DNA of 64,000 nucleotides from Trifolium pratense (taxonomy: Eukaryota > Streptophyta > Magnoliopsida > Fabales > Fabaceae): the NCBI RefSeq assembly GCF_020283565.1, contig NC_060065.1, positions 33,344,409-33,408,408 of the forward strand. Direction: 5' to 3'. Both the position numbers and the translations under genes were made by a program. This document shows, piece after piece, positions 1-10,756 of the stretch. Position 1 is the stretch's first letter, and each line of letters begins with the position of its first letter. The notes under the pieces are model-generated. The model made no database searches. It was not told the DNA's origin and saw only the letters and a program-made list of their open reading frames with translations.

Positions 1-1025
1 GATCAAGATTTACCGCAAGATTTACGGTAGTAGATTATTACGGTTTTCAGTTTCACATTATTTTCAATTTGGACCATTAATTATAGATCGGACGATTATA
101 CTACTACTTTTCAATCTGCGTGAAAATTGTGTTAAAATGGACAGCGGGAAATCTGTTGCGCTGATTATACTACTACTTTTCTTTTCTTAATATGTTGTTT
201 GATAACAAAAGTTCAAGATGGTGTTTTTGGACTTAAGTGGTTAATGAGTTGTATCTAGGACGAATTGTTCGGGGGAATCCGAGTTTGATTCCTAATGAAA
301 CAATTTTTTGTTATATTTTACTTAACTCACGGCCGAATAAGTTAATATAAAAAATAAAAAACTTAATATGATGTTTAAAAAAACAAAAGCTTCATATCAC
401 AAAAACAATTTCGTCCCTGTGCATGCATGTCTTAGATTCTAAGGAAGACTGACATGAACTAATCATTTCATCCAATAACGACAGAAACTGAACTGATTTA
501 TATCAACAATTGGTTCAATACAAAGAATATTTCATTTTTAGCAATAAAAAGATTCTAGGCGCAGCATATTTTGAAAGTTAAAGCATACTAGTACTGTTAT
601 GTTGTGTTCTGTATGAATCACTATGACTATGACACTATATAGAGAAAACAACCAAATGCTCTTTAGTGATTTCCCAAAAGTTTAGGAACTCTTATGCCAA
701 AGTAAGATCATGCATGAATGACTTGATTTATAAGGACACTAATTAATCTATGCTAAAGGTGCAGATAGAGATTCCAAATACTAACCATAAACTGTCAATT
801 TGATTGGATTGGATAAAAGGGCTTAAAGGTTTTCAATTTTTCTAAAGTTGATAGAACATGCATGCAGATTAATGTTTCCACTAACTCATAAGATAGTTGT
901 CAATAAGATATGCAAAGAGGGCCATGTTTAAAAACATCAACTATGCTTTCATGCTTATCCAACGATAGTGCCTATGCATCTATTCCCAATAAAAGAGTCT
1001 GCGTAAGAGAGATAGTTATTTCAAG
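1..1025. other. Intergenic, no gene seen
   Basis: No supported coding region. The phrase ATTATACTACTACTTTTC occurs twice, near 94 and 164. Around 228-310 there is a weak SINE-like stretch with an A-box-like TTAAGTGGTTAATGAG and a B-box-like GAGTTTGATTCC. The rest is AT-rich unique-looking sequence, continuous with 6900 onwards before the retrotransposon inserted. Confidence 0.5.
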
Positions 1026-1192
1026 GTATTTGATGACGGATCGTCACACTCTCTAATCCATGCCTATTTTAGCAACATTAAATGCATTTTAGTAGGTTTT
1101 AAGCAATAAATGTAAGAGAAATCTATTCATAAGCTTGATTACTTGTTTTGCAAGAAAACAGGAAAAATTGCAGGAAATTGCTGATTTTCACT

Positions 1193-1545
1193 ACGCTGGG
1201 GGCGTAGCCCATCACGCGCCGCGTGATGGAGATCACAGGGAGCCAAGTTTTTCACTTTGATCACGCGCGGCGTGATGCCTACCACGTGCGGCGTGAAGCT
1301 TTGATCAGAATTGGATTGCTCTCTGACTTGGTCACGCGCGGCGTAGCACTGACCACGTGCGGCGTGAAGAGAAGAAGGACAACTACGCCGGGGGCGTGGA
1401 GCTATCACGCGCGGCGTGAAGATGGCAGAGTTGAAGATCAGAGACCTCAGATTTGATCACGCGCCGCGTGAAACCGTTACACGCGCGGCGTAGTTGAAGA
1501 AATTGAAACCACGTGCGGCGTGATAGATCTGGCGCGCGGCGTGGT
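1193..1545. promoter_or_regulatory. Six pairs of a GC-rich near-palindrome upstream of the LTR TATA box
   Basis: Twelve copies of a motif close to TCACGCGCGGCGTGA have their ACG core (GCG in the last copy) at about 1193, 1214, 1263, 1284, 1334, 1355, 1385, 1407, 1459, 1481, 1511 and 1532. Successive gaps are 21, 49, 21, 50, 21, 30, 22, 52, 22, 30 and 21 bp, so the copies form six pairs two helical turns apart. The last copy is 23 bp before the TATA box. This layout suggests a repeated dimer-binding site in the LTR promoter; the binding factor is unknown. Three copies read CACGTG (G-box core) where the other LTR has CACGCG. Confidence 0.75.
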
Positions 1546-1554
1546 TGTGATTAT

Positions 1555-1561
1555 TATATAA
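1555..1561 (+). promoter_or_regulatory. LTR TATA box
   Basis: TATATAA within ATTATTATATAAGG, directly after the GC-rich array and about 940 bp before the internal ORF. The equivalent in the right LTR is at 6058-6064. Confidence 0.65.
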
Positions 1562-2397
1562 GGATTCTGCATTTTCTGTTAAAGGGGTTGGAAAATTCTG
1601 CAACATTAATCTATTTTCTGATTTTGGAAGCATCAAGATCCAGATCAAGGACTCCATAGGATAGCTCTGAGCACCTCAATAGCACGGATTCTCAAGCCAT
1701 GAAGTTGAAGCTAGGACGCGAACGAAGCAACATGAGGAGCTAAGCTTCTTTTGGAGGTAGGATCTAGAATAGTCTAGGATGTAGATGAATCATTTGTAAT
1801 CTGCTATATTGTAAAGAATTTACTCTGTTCATGGTGTTGACTTAATGCAAATCGATTCTTAATGCTTTATAATCCTTCATTAGTGTTATAATGATTTCGA
1901 GTTAAGTCACGTGCGAGAGTATTGATTTAATGTCTGAACTGAATTGCATTAAGCACTCGAGTGTTTCCGGTCGAGAGATTGAGACATAGAGTGTAGCGAA
2001 TGATCGACGCGCTTTCATATCATTCGTTGTAGGTAGCTTACACCCGAGAGATCGGGGGAGTATCGACAACGAATAGAGTGGATTTTGACAAGAGATTGCG
2101 ATTCACTAATTTGTTGATCTAGTTAGGAACACTTGAGTAGATTCCGATGATATGGTAGATTGCATGTGATTTAGCTATAGACTAGGTGATTCCGATGATT
2201 CTACCTCGCTTTCCCACTTATTACAAAGCACATTTTTCTACCAATTAATCACCCAAACAAACCCCCAATTTATGTGTATTCCTTGCGTAATGTTTATGAA
2301 CACTGTTAAACTCGTTTAATCACACAATCCCTGTGGATCGATATTTTTATTACTACGTGGTAATTCGTTCACTTGCAAAAATTATCCATCGAGTTTT

Positions 2398-2418
2398 TGG
2401 CGCCATTGCCGGGGATTG
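2398..2418 (+). other. Primer-binding site, tRNA-Asp type
   Basis: TGGCGCCATTGCCGGGGATTG starts six bases after the 5' LTR. From memory of plant tRNA-Asp(GTC), whose 3' end is CCCCGGCAACGGCGCCA, the site is complementary with one mismatch at the eighth base. This primer type is usual for Athila-like Ty3/gypsy elements. Confidence 0.8.
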
Positions 2419-2525
2419 TGATTGATTCGACAAGGCAATAGTGTTCATATTTTCTGTGTTTTCCTTATTTTTTTTCTGTTTTATATTTTTCTACCGGAGT
2501 GTTCTACTTGTGTGTTTCCTTGTGC

Positions 2526-4064
2526 ATGCGGAGGACAGGTCCCATTGAGCTGCAGTTCGATCCAGAAATTGAGAAGACAGCTCGCGTAATTCGGAAGGCA
2601 GCAAGGGAAGCTCAAGCTTCAAGAGAAAAAGCTTCGCTAGTTGGTACACCGGACTGTCAAGGACAGAGTTCAGCTACCATGGAAGAAGAGCAGGATCCAC
2701 CGGTCCACCCACACTTCATCAGTGAAGTTCATGAGAAAAGGTACACACAAATTCGAACCTTTACTATTAATCAAGGGAAGGGGTTTGGAGAGGATTTGCT
2801 GAATGGTGTAGCTGAAATTGGAAATGAGATTAAGTCTAGGGGATGGGAGAAGTTTAATAGGTTGATGATGAAAGATGAAACTAATCCTGGTAATCAGATG
2901 TGGGTTAGAGAATTTCTTGCAAATGCCTATTTACCGGATCAACCAATGTTTCCGGAATATTCTTCTGTGGTTAGAGTTATTAAGGTGAGTTACTCTTTTG
3001 AATCTATCAACAAGCTGCTTGGTTGTGCTGCGGGAGGTGTGTGTGAATTCATGCGTGAGAGAGAGAGGATCGACAAGAGTGGCATAGAAGTTAGGGAGGA
3101 ACTGAAAAGTATAGTGTGTCGACCGGGAGCAATGTGGCTAGCCCACTCACCAGCTTCTCTTCCTAGGAGAATGAGTTTAACAAGTTTTAATCCCGTTCAC
3201 CGAGCTTGGGGTGAATTTTGGTTGAAAAATGTGAGGGTTGTTGGTAACAATTCAGAGATTCAGATTGACAATGCGTACGCGGTTCGATTGTTGGTTGAAG
3301 GGAAGTATATTAATCTTGGGTATTGGTTACAAAAAGATCTCCATGAAATAGCCAATCATCCGAATCCTACTTTTACTTTGGGACATTGTAATCTCATCGC
3401 TGCTTTGTGTAGGGCGAACAATGTTCCAATGGATGTGCAAGAAGGTGATCTTCATCCTATTCGTCCTTTGTCATTATCATACTTCATCAAAAAGTTTGAG
3501 AGAGGTCCTATTGTGCCCCGTGGTGAGGGGAATGCTGCTGCAAGGGAAGAGGCATTGAGAGAAGAAGAGGAAATCAACAGGTTTGAAGAAGGCAACCATC
3601 CGGATCAACATGGTGATCCGGTGCATGAGTCCCAAGGGATACCGGCACAAGCTCCTCCTCTTTATTCTCACGATGTCAACCAGCTGGCTTCTATGTTGCA
3701 TCAGATGGAGATTTCTCACTACTCCGGCCTGCCGAATCTTTACTTTGATACTACTTCTACTATGTACACCGAGGCAATCAGCTATCGATCTACCTTCCCT
3801 CCTCATACTTTTGGGACCTTGTATCCGGTTGATGCTGATTGGGAGGCACATCAGGCGAGGGAGCTGACATCTTTTCAGGCCAGACAAGCTTACAATTCTG
3901 GTTTGAGAACTTCTGAGTTAGCGGAGATCGAGAGGCGCCGCCGGGTTGAGCAGGATGAGGCAGCTGCTATGGAGAGGGAGATGCTGGATGTGGACGGGCT
4001 GAATCTGAACTTGAATAGCCCTTTCACAAACTACTTCACTGGCCAGCCGGATGACACCGCTTGA
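2526..4064 (+). CDS. Retrotransposon-encoded gag-like / 'putative plant transposon' protein
   Basis: The only ORF of the element, 512 codons from the first ATG at 2526; the frame is open back to 2499 but without an ATG. Roughly residues 60-325 resemble the plant-specific domain annotated in many legume and other plant genomes as 'putative plant transposon protein': it includes PVHRAWGEFWLKN, a glycine-cysteine patch (LLGCAAGG) and a NLIAALCRANNVP stretch followed by PIRPLSLSYFIKKF. The N-terminus is basic (R-K-rich, VIRKAAREAQ). After that come an acidic E-rich linker and an ERRRRVEQDEAAAMERE coiled-coil-like C-terminus. No CCHC zinc knuckle and no pol motifs are present. It is probably a nucleocapsid or gag-derived protein that lets the element be mobilised in trans, but this role is inference. 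The ORF is intact, without stops or frameshifts, suggesting recent activity or selection. Confidence 0.8.
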   Translation: MRRTGPIELQFDPEIEKTARVIRKAAREAQASREKASLVGTPDCQGQSSATMEEEQDPPVHPHFISEVHEKRYTQIRTFTINQGKGFGEDLLNGVAEIGNEIKSRGWEKFNRLMMKDETNPGNQMWVREFLANAYLPDQPMFPEYSSVVRVIKVSYSFESINKLLGCAAGGVCEFMRERERIDKSGIEVREELKSIVCRPGAMWLAHSPASLPRRMSLTSFNPVHRAWGEFWLKNVRVVGNNSEIQIDNAYAVRLLVEGKYINLGYWLQKDLHEIANHPNPTFTLGHCNLIAALCRANNVPMDVQEGDLHPIRPLSLSYFIKKFERGPIVPRGEGNAAAREEALREEEEINRFEEGNHPDQHGDPVHESQGIPAQAPPLYSHDVNQLASMLHQMEISHYSGLPNLYFDTTSTMYTEAISYRSTFPPHTFGTLYPVDADWEAHQARELTSFQARQAYNSGLRTSELAEIERRRRVEQDEAAAMEREMLDVDGLNLNLNSPFTNYFTGQPDDTA

Positions 4065-5520
4065 CGTCCTTGGTTATGATTTTCTGCTGCTGCTACTCTA
4101 TCTCTACTTTTACTTTCGTTTACTTTACTTTCGTTGGTTTGTAATAATAATTTGATGTTGCTTGGATTTGGCTGGATTGTACTATTTTAACTTTGAATTT
4201 GAACTTTGTCTTGTTTAATTGTGGAATGGTTTTTACCTTTAGAATTTGTTTCAATATTTTGGCATGTTCCTTCTAGTTACTTGAGTATCAATTGCATGAT
4301 TTTCTCCGTGTGTAATTTGTGAAACTTGCAGTGCAATAGCTTGTTGCACTCATGTGATCAAGAGGCAAAGGAAGGGAACGCACACTTTTTGACCGGTTCT
4401 TTGATTCGACCCAACCGAGAGGTATTGAGCCAAACACTCCTTTTTTCTTCTATGTGTGATATCCACTCATGTATTGTCTCTCGATTTTGCTTGTCGTCTT
4501 TTTATTTGATTGGTACTTTTGTAGCACACACGAGGCATGTTCCTTGGTACCTTTGAGCTTTTCTATCCGCCCTTACATATAATTATCCTTTGCTTAACCA
4601 ATTTGAGCTGAAAAAGAAAATGTTATTTTGCACAACCTTAAGAAAATTTTGATGAAAAAAGGAATGACTTTCTTGGAGGTTAGGCACCTAATTAGTGGTT
4701 GATGCGCATTGCTCACCACTAAGTTTGGGGTTGCTCTTTGGAATTAGCAACAAATAAAGTTTGGGGTGAGGGTACTAGAGAACTTATACAAAGTTTTGAT
4801 TGAAAAAATTTCAAAAATTTTGCAAGGCTTTAGTCATGAGAAAGATAGAAGAAAAGTATGAAAAAGAGAAAAATGATAAAAAAAAAAAAATAAAAGAAAT
4901 ATTGAAAAGAAGTACAAAAAGAAGTGATAGCCTTGTTGTCAAAAGAATTACAAAACTTTATTTGATGAATTGAAAAAGTTCTCTAGTCCACTATAGTTCA
5001 AAAGAAGAAGGGGTACTTTATTTGATGAATTGAAAAAGTTCTCTAGTCCACTATAGTTCAAAAGAAGAAGGGGTTTGGTTTATGAATTTTTGACCTTAGG
5101 GGGATCTAACTCCAAGTTTTTCTACTACTTATCCCAAAATGTCACCATCCACCCTAGCCAAGCCACGTTATAAACCTAAAAGACCTCTAAAGTGTGTGCA
5201 CAAAGTGAACCGAATGAATTCTTAGACTACTTGCAAAATTATTGTTGACTTGCATTGATGTGTTGATTTGAGTGAATTACCAAAACTGAAGAGTGTATGT
5301 GAGTAGTGTGATGGGATCATAGAGCCTTGGTTGAAAAGTGTGAATTACTTGAAAATGTCTTGCGGGAACGATTGTGCAATTGAGCATTGTTTGCAGGTGG
5401 ATCATTGATCATCAGGTGATTCTCACGTATGTATGATTCGAGTGAATCTAAGGAAAATTTCAAAGTCTTGACACAAAAGCTTGAGGTAAAAGTTGTTTCC
5501 TTGAGGACAAGGAAAGGTTT
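4065..5520 (+). other. Non-coding 3' internal region of the retrotransposon
   Basis: No coding sequence supported. It contains an A-rich stretch near 4860-4915 and two decamers identical to the polypurine tract, AAGTTTGGGG, at 4721-4730 and 4757-4766. The true tract repeats the decamer at 5521-5530. Confidence 0.7.
4955..5074 (+). repeat. 60-bp perfect tandem duplication
   Basis: Units 4955-5014 and 5015-5074 are identical, starting ACTTTATTTGATGAATTG and ending AAGAAGAAGGGGT. The duplication lies in the element's non-coding 3' region and, having no mismatch, is recent. Confidence 0.95.
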
Positions 5521-5533
5521 AAGTTTGGGGTTG
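5515..5533 (+). other. Polypurine tract
   Basis: GGTTTAAGTTTGGGGTTG immediately precedes the 3' LTR; this is the expected place for plus-strand DNA priming. The core AAGTTTGGGG is duplicated twice upstream. Confidence 0.6.
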
Positions 5534-6894
5534 TGATGACGGATCGTCACACTCTCTAATCAATGCCTATTTTAGCAACATTAAATGCATTTTAGTAGGT
5601 TTTAAGCAATAAATGTAAGAGAAATCTATTCATAAGCTTGATTACTTGTTTTGCAAGAAAACAGGAAAAATTGCAGGAAATTGCTGATTTTCACTACGCT
5701 GGGGGCGTAGCCCATCACGCGCCGCGTGATGGAGATCACAGGGAGCCAAGTTTTTCACTTTGATCACGCGCGGCGTGATGCCTACCACGCGCGGCGTGAA
5801 GCTTTGATCAGAATTGGATTGCTCTCTGACTTGGTCACGCGCGGCGTAGCACTGACCACGCGCGGCGTGAAGAGAAGAAGGACAACTACGCGGGGGGCGT
5901 GGAGCTATCACGCGCGGCGTGAAGATGGCAGAGTTGAAGATCAGAGACCTCAGATTTGATCATGCGCCGCGTGAAACCGTTACACGCGCGGCGTAGTTGA
6001 AGAAATTGCAACCACGCGCGGCGTGATAGATCTGGCGTGCGGCGTGGTTGCGATTATTATATAAGGATTCTGCATTTTCTGTTAAAGGGGTTGGAAAATT
6101 CTGCAACATTCATCTATTTTCTGATTTTGGAAGCATCAAGATCCAGATCAAGGACTCCATAGGATAGCTCCGAGCACCTCAATAGCATGGATTCTCAAGC
6201 CATGAAGTTGAAGCTAGGACGCGAACGAAGCAACATGAGGAGCTAAGCTTCTTTTGGAGGTAGGATCTAGGATAGTCTAGGATGTAGATGAATCATTTGT
6301 AATCTGCTATATTGTAAGAATTTACTCTGTTCATGGTGTTTACTTAATGCAAGTCTGTTCTTAATGCTTTATAATCCTTCATTAGTGTTATAATGATTTC
6401 GAGTTAAGTCACGTGCGAGAGTATTGATTTAATGTCTGAACTGAATTGCATTGAGCACTCGAGTGTTTCCGGTCGAGAGATTGAAACATAGAGTGTAGCG
6501 AACGATCGACGCGCTTTCATATCATTCGTTGTAGGTAGCTTCCGCCCGAGAGATCGGGGGAGTATCGACAACGAATAGAGTGGATTTTGACAAGAGATTG
6601 CGATTCACTAATTTGTCGATCCAGTTGTGAACACTTAAGTAAATTCGTATGATAAGGTAGATTGCATGTGATTTAGCTATAGACTAGGTGATTCCGATGA
6701 TTCTACCTCGTTTTTCCACTTATTACAAAGCACGTTTTTCTACCAATTAATCACTCAAACAAACCCCCAATTTATGTGTATTCCTTGCATAATGTTTATG
6801 AACACTTTTAGACTCGTTTAATCACACAATCCTTGTGGATCGATATTTTTTATTACTACGTGGTAATTCGTTCACTTGCGAAAATTATCCATCA
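5534..6894 (+). repeat. 3' LTR of the Athila-like element
   Basis: Pairs with 1031-2391 at an offset of 4503 bp. It keeps the same twelve-copy motif array at about 5696-6048 with fewer CpG losses, and a TATA box at 6058-6064. It ends with an intact CA followed by the target duplication GTATT. Confidence 0.93.
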
Positions 6895-7074
6895 GTATTC
6901 TCTCATTACTATTTAATGGACACTCACTATATATGCTCTACTACTTTGTAAGGTGATCTAATTATCTAAAGTTTAAGCAATAGATGTTAAGATTTTAGGT
7001 CTTAAAATTCAGTTAAAACGACTTCAAAATATTCAATTTATACGGCTTGCTTGTTGTCCGGCTATATATATATA

Positions 7075-7533
7075 TTCCCTCCGTCCCGATTTATAAGGGA
7101 AAAATGACCATTTTTTTTGTCCCAAATTATAAGGGAAAATACTCAAATTTGACCAATTTAATTTTATAGTTCCAAAAATACCCCTTGTTATATTTTCCAA
7201 AACAATTAATTATTAGGATTGCAGTGCTACTGGTAATACAGTACCGATGTTGGAGTTTAATTTTGTGTGGGTCATGTTTTGCAATTCTCAAATGGAATGA
7301 ATATGATATAATGGAGTTGCAGAGTTACTTTTAAATGGAGTACCGAGATGCACTTAGAAATTAGGGGTACTTAGAAATTAGGAGTAGGATATTAAATGAT
7401 TTTGCTTTTTTATGGAATAAGTTAATAGGGGTACTTTTGGAAACAAAATTATGTTTTTGATAGATTTTAGAATATTAAATGTATTTCTTAATAAGTGTGT
7501 TTTTTTTTCTCTTATAAATCGGGACGGAGGGAG
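7075..7533. mobile_element. Stowaway-type MITE
   Basis: Terminal inverted repeats begin TTCCCTCCGTCCCGATTTAT at the left and the reverse complement (ATAAATCGGGACGGAGGGAG) closes the right end. A TA dinucleotide flanks each side (7073-7074 and 7534-7535), the target duplication of Tc1/mariner elements. At 459 bp it is longer than most Stowaways and has no transposase. Confidence 0.88.
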
Positions 7534-7542
7534 TATATATAT

Positions 7543-7935
7543 ATGTGTCAGATCAAATGACACTAACTACTTTGACACTAAATGTTACACATCTCAATAA
7601 CATTTTAACCGACATAAATTTTATAAAATCCACCGTTGGATTGAAAGTTTATATCATATAGATCATTTATGTAAAACTTCAGACAAATTCAAAATCATTT
7701 GATATGTTATTGAGATACATCAAAATTAATGGTTTGTGTCTTTTTTTATATGCCGTTAATTTTTATGTGTCGCAATAGCATATCAAATGATTTTGGATTT
7801 GTCTGAAATTTTACATAAATGATCTATATAATATAAACTTTCAATCCAACGATAGATTTCATAAAATTTATATCAATTAAAACGTTATTAAGAGGTATAA
7901 CATTTGATGTCAAAGTTATTGGTGTCATTTGATCC

Positions 7936-7938
<3 letters not shown>
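7543..7938. mobile_element. Fold-back MITE with long inverted arms
   Basis: Arms of about 180 bp are inverted copies: GATCAAATGACAC... on the left and GTGTCATTTGATC on the right, with matching inner blocks such as TTTACATAAATGATC near 7800 and its complement near 7660. The centre lies near 7745. No ORF is seen. It follows the Stowaway MITE and is bounded on both sides by TA runs. Confidence 0.8.

Positions 7939-8000
<62 letters not shown>
7938..8000. repeat. (AT)n microsatellite
   Basis: About 60 bp of uninterrupted AT dinucleotides at the right end of the fold-back MITE. Confidence 0.95.
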
Positions 8001-8002
<2 letters not shown>

Positions 8003-10756
8003 CAAATTATTAGTTATAGATGTTCACACACAACTTAATTGATTAAGACCAAGTCCTGATCTCACTTGACAGGGGTTTAAACTTAGACTCGCATCAAAGC
8101 TTAGCATTTGTTATATTTTATTTGTATAAGCCTTGAGTTTATTTTATTTAAAAAACATCTCGCTAAAAAATCTATTTTACCTCTGTATATATGTTGGATC
8201 AGCTCTGTTAAAGTAACCAAAAAATAATAGGTAGCAGATACTCTCAAATACACTTTATCTTTATAACGTCCGTTACTCAAGATATTATTTAATTTGCAAT
8301 TTATAGTAAATAGAGTGAGCAATTTACTTTTCTTTTTTTTTGTTTACAAGTTACAACTGAGCAATTTACTTCGTGTCTCCATAAACTTTTAATATGCTTG
8401 ATATTTAATTTTTTTTTCATAAAAAAAAAGATAAACCGACCAGTTATGGAGATCATTTATTAAAATAAATTAATATTTTTATTTAGACAATGTTAAAAAA
8501 ATAAATATAGAAGCATGAGTTGCATAATTTTATATCATTGATAGATGTACGAAACTCAAAGTGGTATTACTATGATGTCATGAGAGACTAATGAAGACAA
8601 TCAAGAGAAACAAACATATGATCTATCTCTGTTGCAAAAAAAACATATGATCTATCCAATACGCATAGCACAAAAATATTAGATAATTAAAAAGATAAAG
8701 AGACCAAGAGTCAACAGGATTGAAATTTAGTAGTTGGAACACTTTAAATCTTTTTCCAAAAAAAAACATTTTTACCTCCAATTCATTCATATTCTTTTTT
8801 GCTATTTTGTTTATTTTTTGAATTTTTCTTGCTATATCTTTTCAATTTTTCCCTAAACAATATTTAGGAGACATTTGTTTCAAGTTTACTAAATTTAATC
8901 CCGATGATATAAGATGAGAGTTTTATTCCTACGTATTTTTAAAAAAATATGTTTGGTTTATATATGAATATTTCTAGGAACCTTTATAACAGGGGAGGTT
9001 AATTGGTAGTTACACATGAATTTATTTCCATCTTCATGAGTAATTTTTTCTACCATCATTTTCTTTAGGTAAATTTCTAGTAATTTTTTTTCTCAGGAAC
9101 CTTTTATATCCAATAATAAAATTTAACAAACATGTAAAACTCAGTCGCGATATAAGTAAAATATATCTATTAAGTATTGTTAAAATTATACATCAAACAT
9201 ATTCCTAATTGATAATTTAATTTTAAAAAATAATGTAAATTATTATTTTACTTTTAACTTAGAAGTTTAATTATTATATATGAATATTAAGTAATGAAAA
9301 GATAAAAACACAATATATCATTGAGTTAAAAAAAAAATCAACTTTCAATTTTTAATAAATCATGCACGATTGATTATTTTCATTCTCGTGTATTTAATAT
9401 GATACTTGAAGTTATGCATTTCAATAACAAATAACACCACCAACTATATGCATCACACCAATAATATATCTTATAACATAATCAATATCATTCTTCATGT
9501 ATTAAATATGACTATTTGAGATATGCATGTCATGTGTGAAAGAGTATTATATTGGTTAGAAATACAAAGTGATTACAAACTCAAATCAATATCGCACATA
9601 CGTATTATGGGGTAAGGGTTTCTCTCTCGTGGGATTATAATTAACTGGAGGGATTTCAGTTTATATCCCCACCTGGCCTTCATATATAATTATAATAATT
9701 AGAATTATATTTGATGAAAACAAATGAATGAATATAATTTAACCGTAAAGTCCCGGAAAGGATCTCCGATCCTCCCATATATATATTATGTATCTATGCA
9801 CAACCTTTTATATTTTCTAGGGTGACTTAATAGGTAGTCCCGAAGCTCCATTTTGCTAAATTAATGTATTACTTATTTATCATCTACCAAATAATTTGCA
9901 AAAAAATTTATAATATTTTATTATTTTATAAATATTAAAAAATTTATCAGATATAATTACTACAAAATTGTTTTTCTTCTCGTTTTTAACATATATGATT
10001 ATTAAAAAAATTCATATATCCTTCTAAATTTTGACAAAATTATTTTATTATCCTCCATGCATAACTAAAAAAATATGGTGCCTATAAGCCCCTAGATCGT
10101 CGTCCAGTTGACTGTGTTCAGGCAACCACTATTTAGAATAGCCAAATCAATTAATTTTCCACCTTAAATTTATTAATTAACTTTTTTAAGATAATTACAC
10201 TTGAATGAAAGACAAACGGGCAACAAGCTGCGTCGTTAACCCTTTTTGTATAGCAAAATCAATCATGTTAAACACTACATCTTGAGATAATTAACTTTTT
10301 AAAAGGTAAAAAATAGACTAGGTTCGAATAAAAATGTGATTTTGAAAACAATATACTCCAATGTCCAAATATTATTTGGATTGAATTAACATAAAACATT
10401 AGAGGGGGAATGGTTGAAAGATGCGCAATAGTTCATCATCAGGAATTGGCTTAACCCGTTTTAAAACTTGGATAATGCATGCCAAGCACCATATTTTCAG
10501 AGTAAACTCCAAAGTATGTGTCAAAAAAGTATTGCACCTACAATGACGATTACTGTGCAATTTCATAAAGTTGCCTATATATATATGAGATCAAGAAGGT
10601 AAAATCATTCTATATTGAAAAAACCTGGAAAAAAACGGTAAACAAAAATACAATATATCTTGTTTAATGAGTGTTGATCACCTTAACTTGATGAATTAAG
10701 CCAAAATTTAAGGGCTCCTGGTCTAACCTCCTCAAATTGATATCTACATTGATAAC
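8001..10756. other. Intergenic, AT-rich, no gene seen
   Basis: No credible coding region on either strand. A weak SINE-like piece lies at 8030-8110 (TTAATTGATTAAGACC and GGTTTAAACTTAGACTCG). About 75 bp at 10335-10400 resembles 26390-26465 (see findings). Confidence 0.5.

Larger units (their letters stand above)
1031..2391 (+). repeat. 5' LTR of the Athila-like element
   Basis: Direct repeat of 5534-6894. U3 carries the paired GC-rich motif array (1193-1545) and a TATA box, TATATAA, at 1555-1561. Compared with the right LTR several CpG sites have become TpG or CpA, consistent with deamination of methylated cytosine. The conserved CACAATCCCTGTGGAT near 2322 is the LTR-end motif that also appears, inverted, in the solo LTR at 21480. 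Confidence 0.93.
1031..6894 (+). mobile_element. Non-autonomous LTR retrotransposon, Athila-like, complete
   Basis: Two 1361-bp LTRs (1031-2391 and 5534-6894) begin TGATGACGG; the right one ends ATCCATCA and the left one ATCCATCG, so the canonical terminal CA is mutated on the left. The 5-bp GTATT at 1026-1030 and at 6895-6899 is a perfect target-site duplication. A primer-binding site, one ORF and a polypurine tract sit in the expected order. There is no protease, reverse transcriptase, RNase H or integrase, so movement would need enzymes from another element. By eye the LTRs differ at roughly 45 of 1361 positions, many of them C/T or G/A transitions. Membership of the Athila branch of Ty3/gypsy is inferred from the tRNA-Asp-type primer site and LTR style, not from a polymerase sequence. 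Confidence 0.93.

Noticed and set aside
1139..1456. Open frames on both strands across the LTR motif array, the minus one with a repeated HAAR peptide
   Set aside because: The peptide repeat is only the translation of the GC-rich motif; the same frames appear in both LTRs and have no coding signature.
3477..3887. A 136-codon minus-strand frame
   Set aside because: Lies entirely inside the gag-like ORF on the opposite strand; shadow frame without recognisable protein character.
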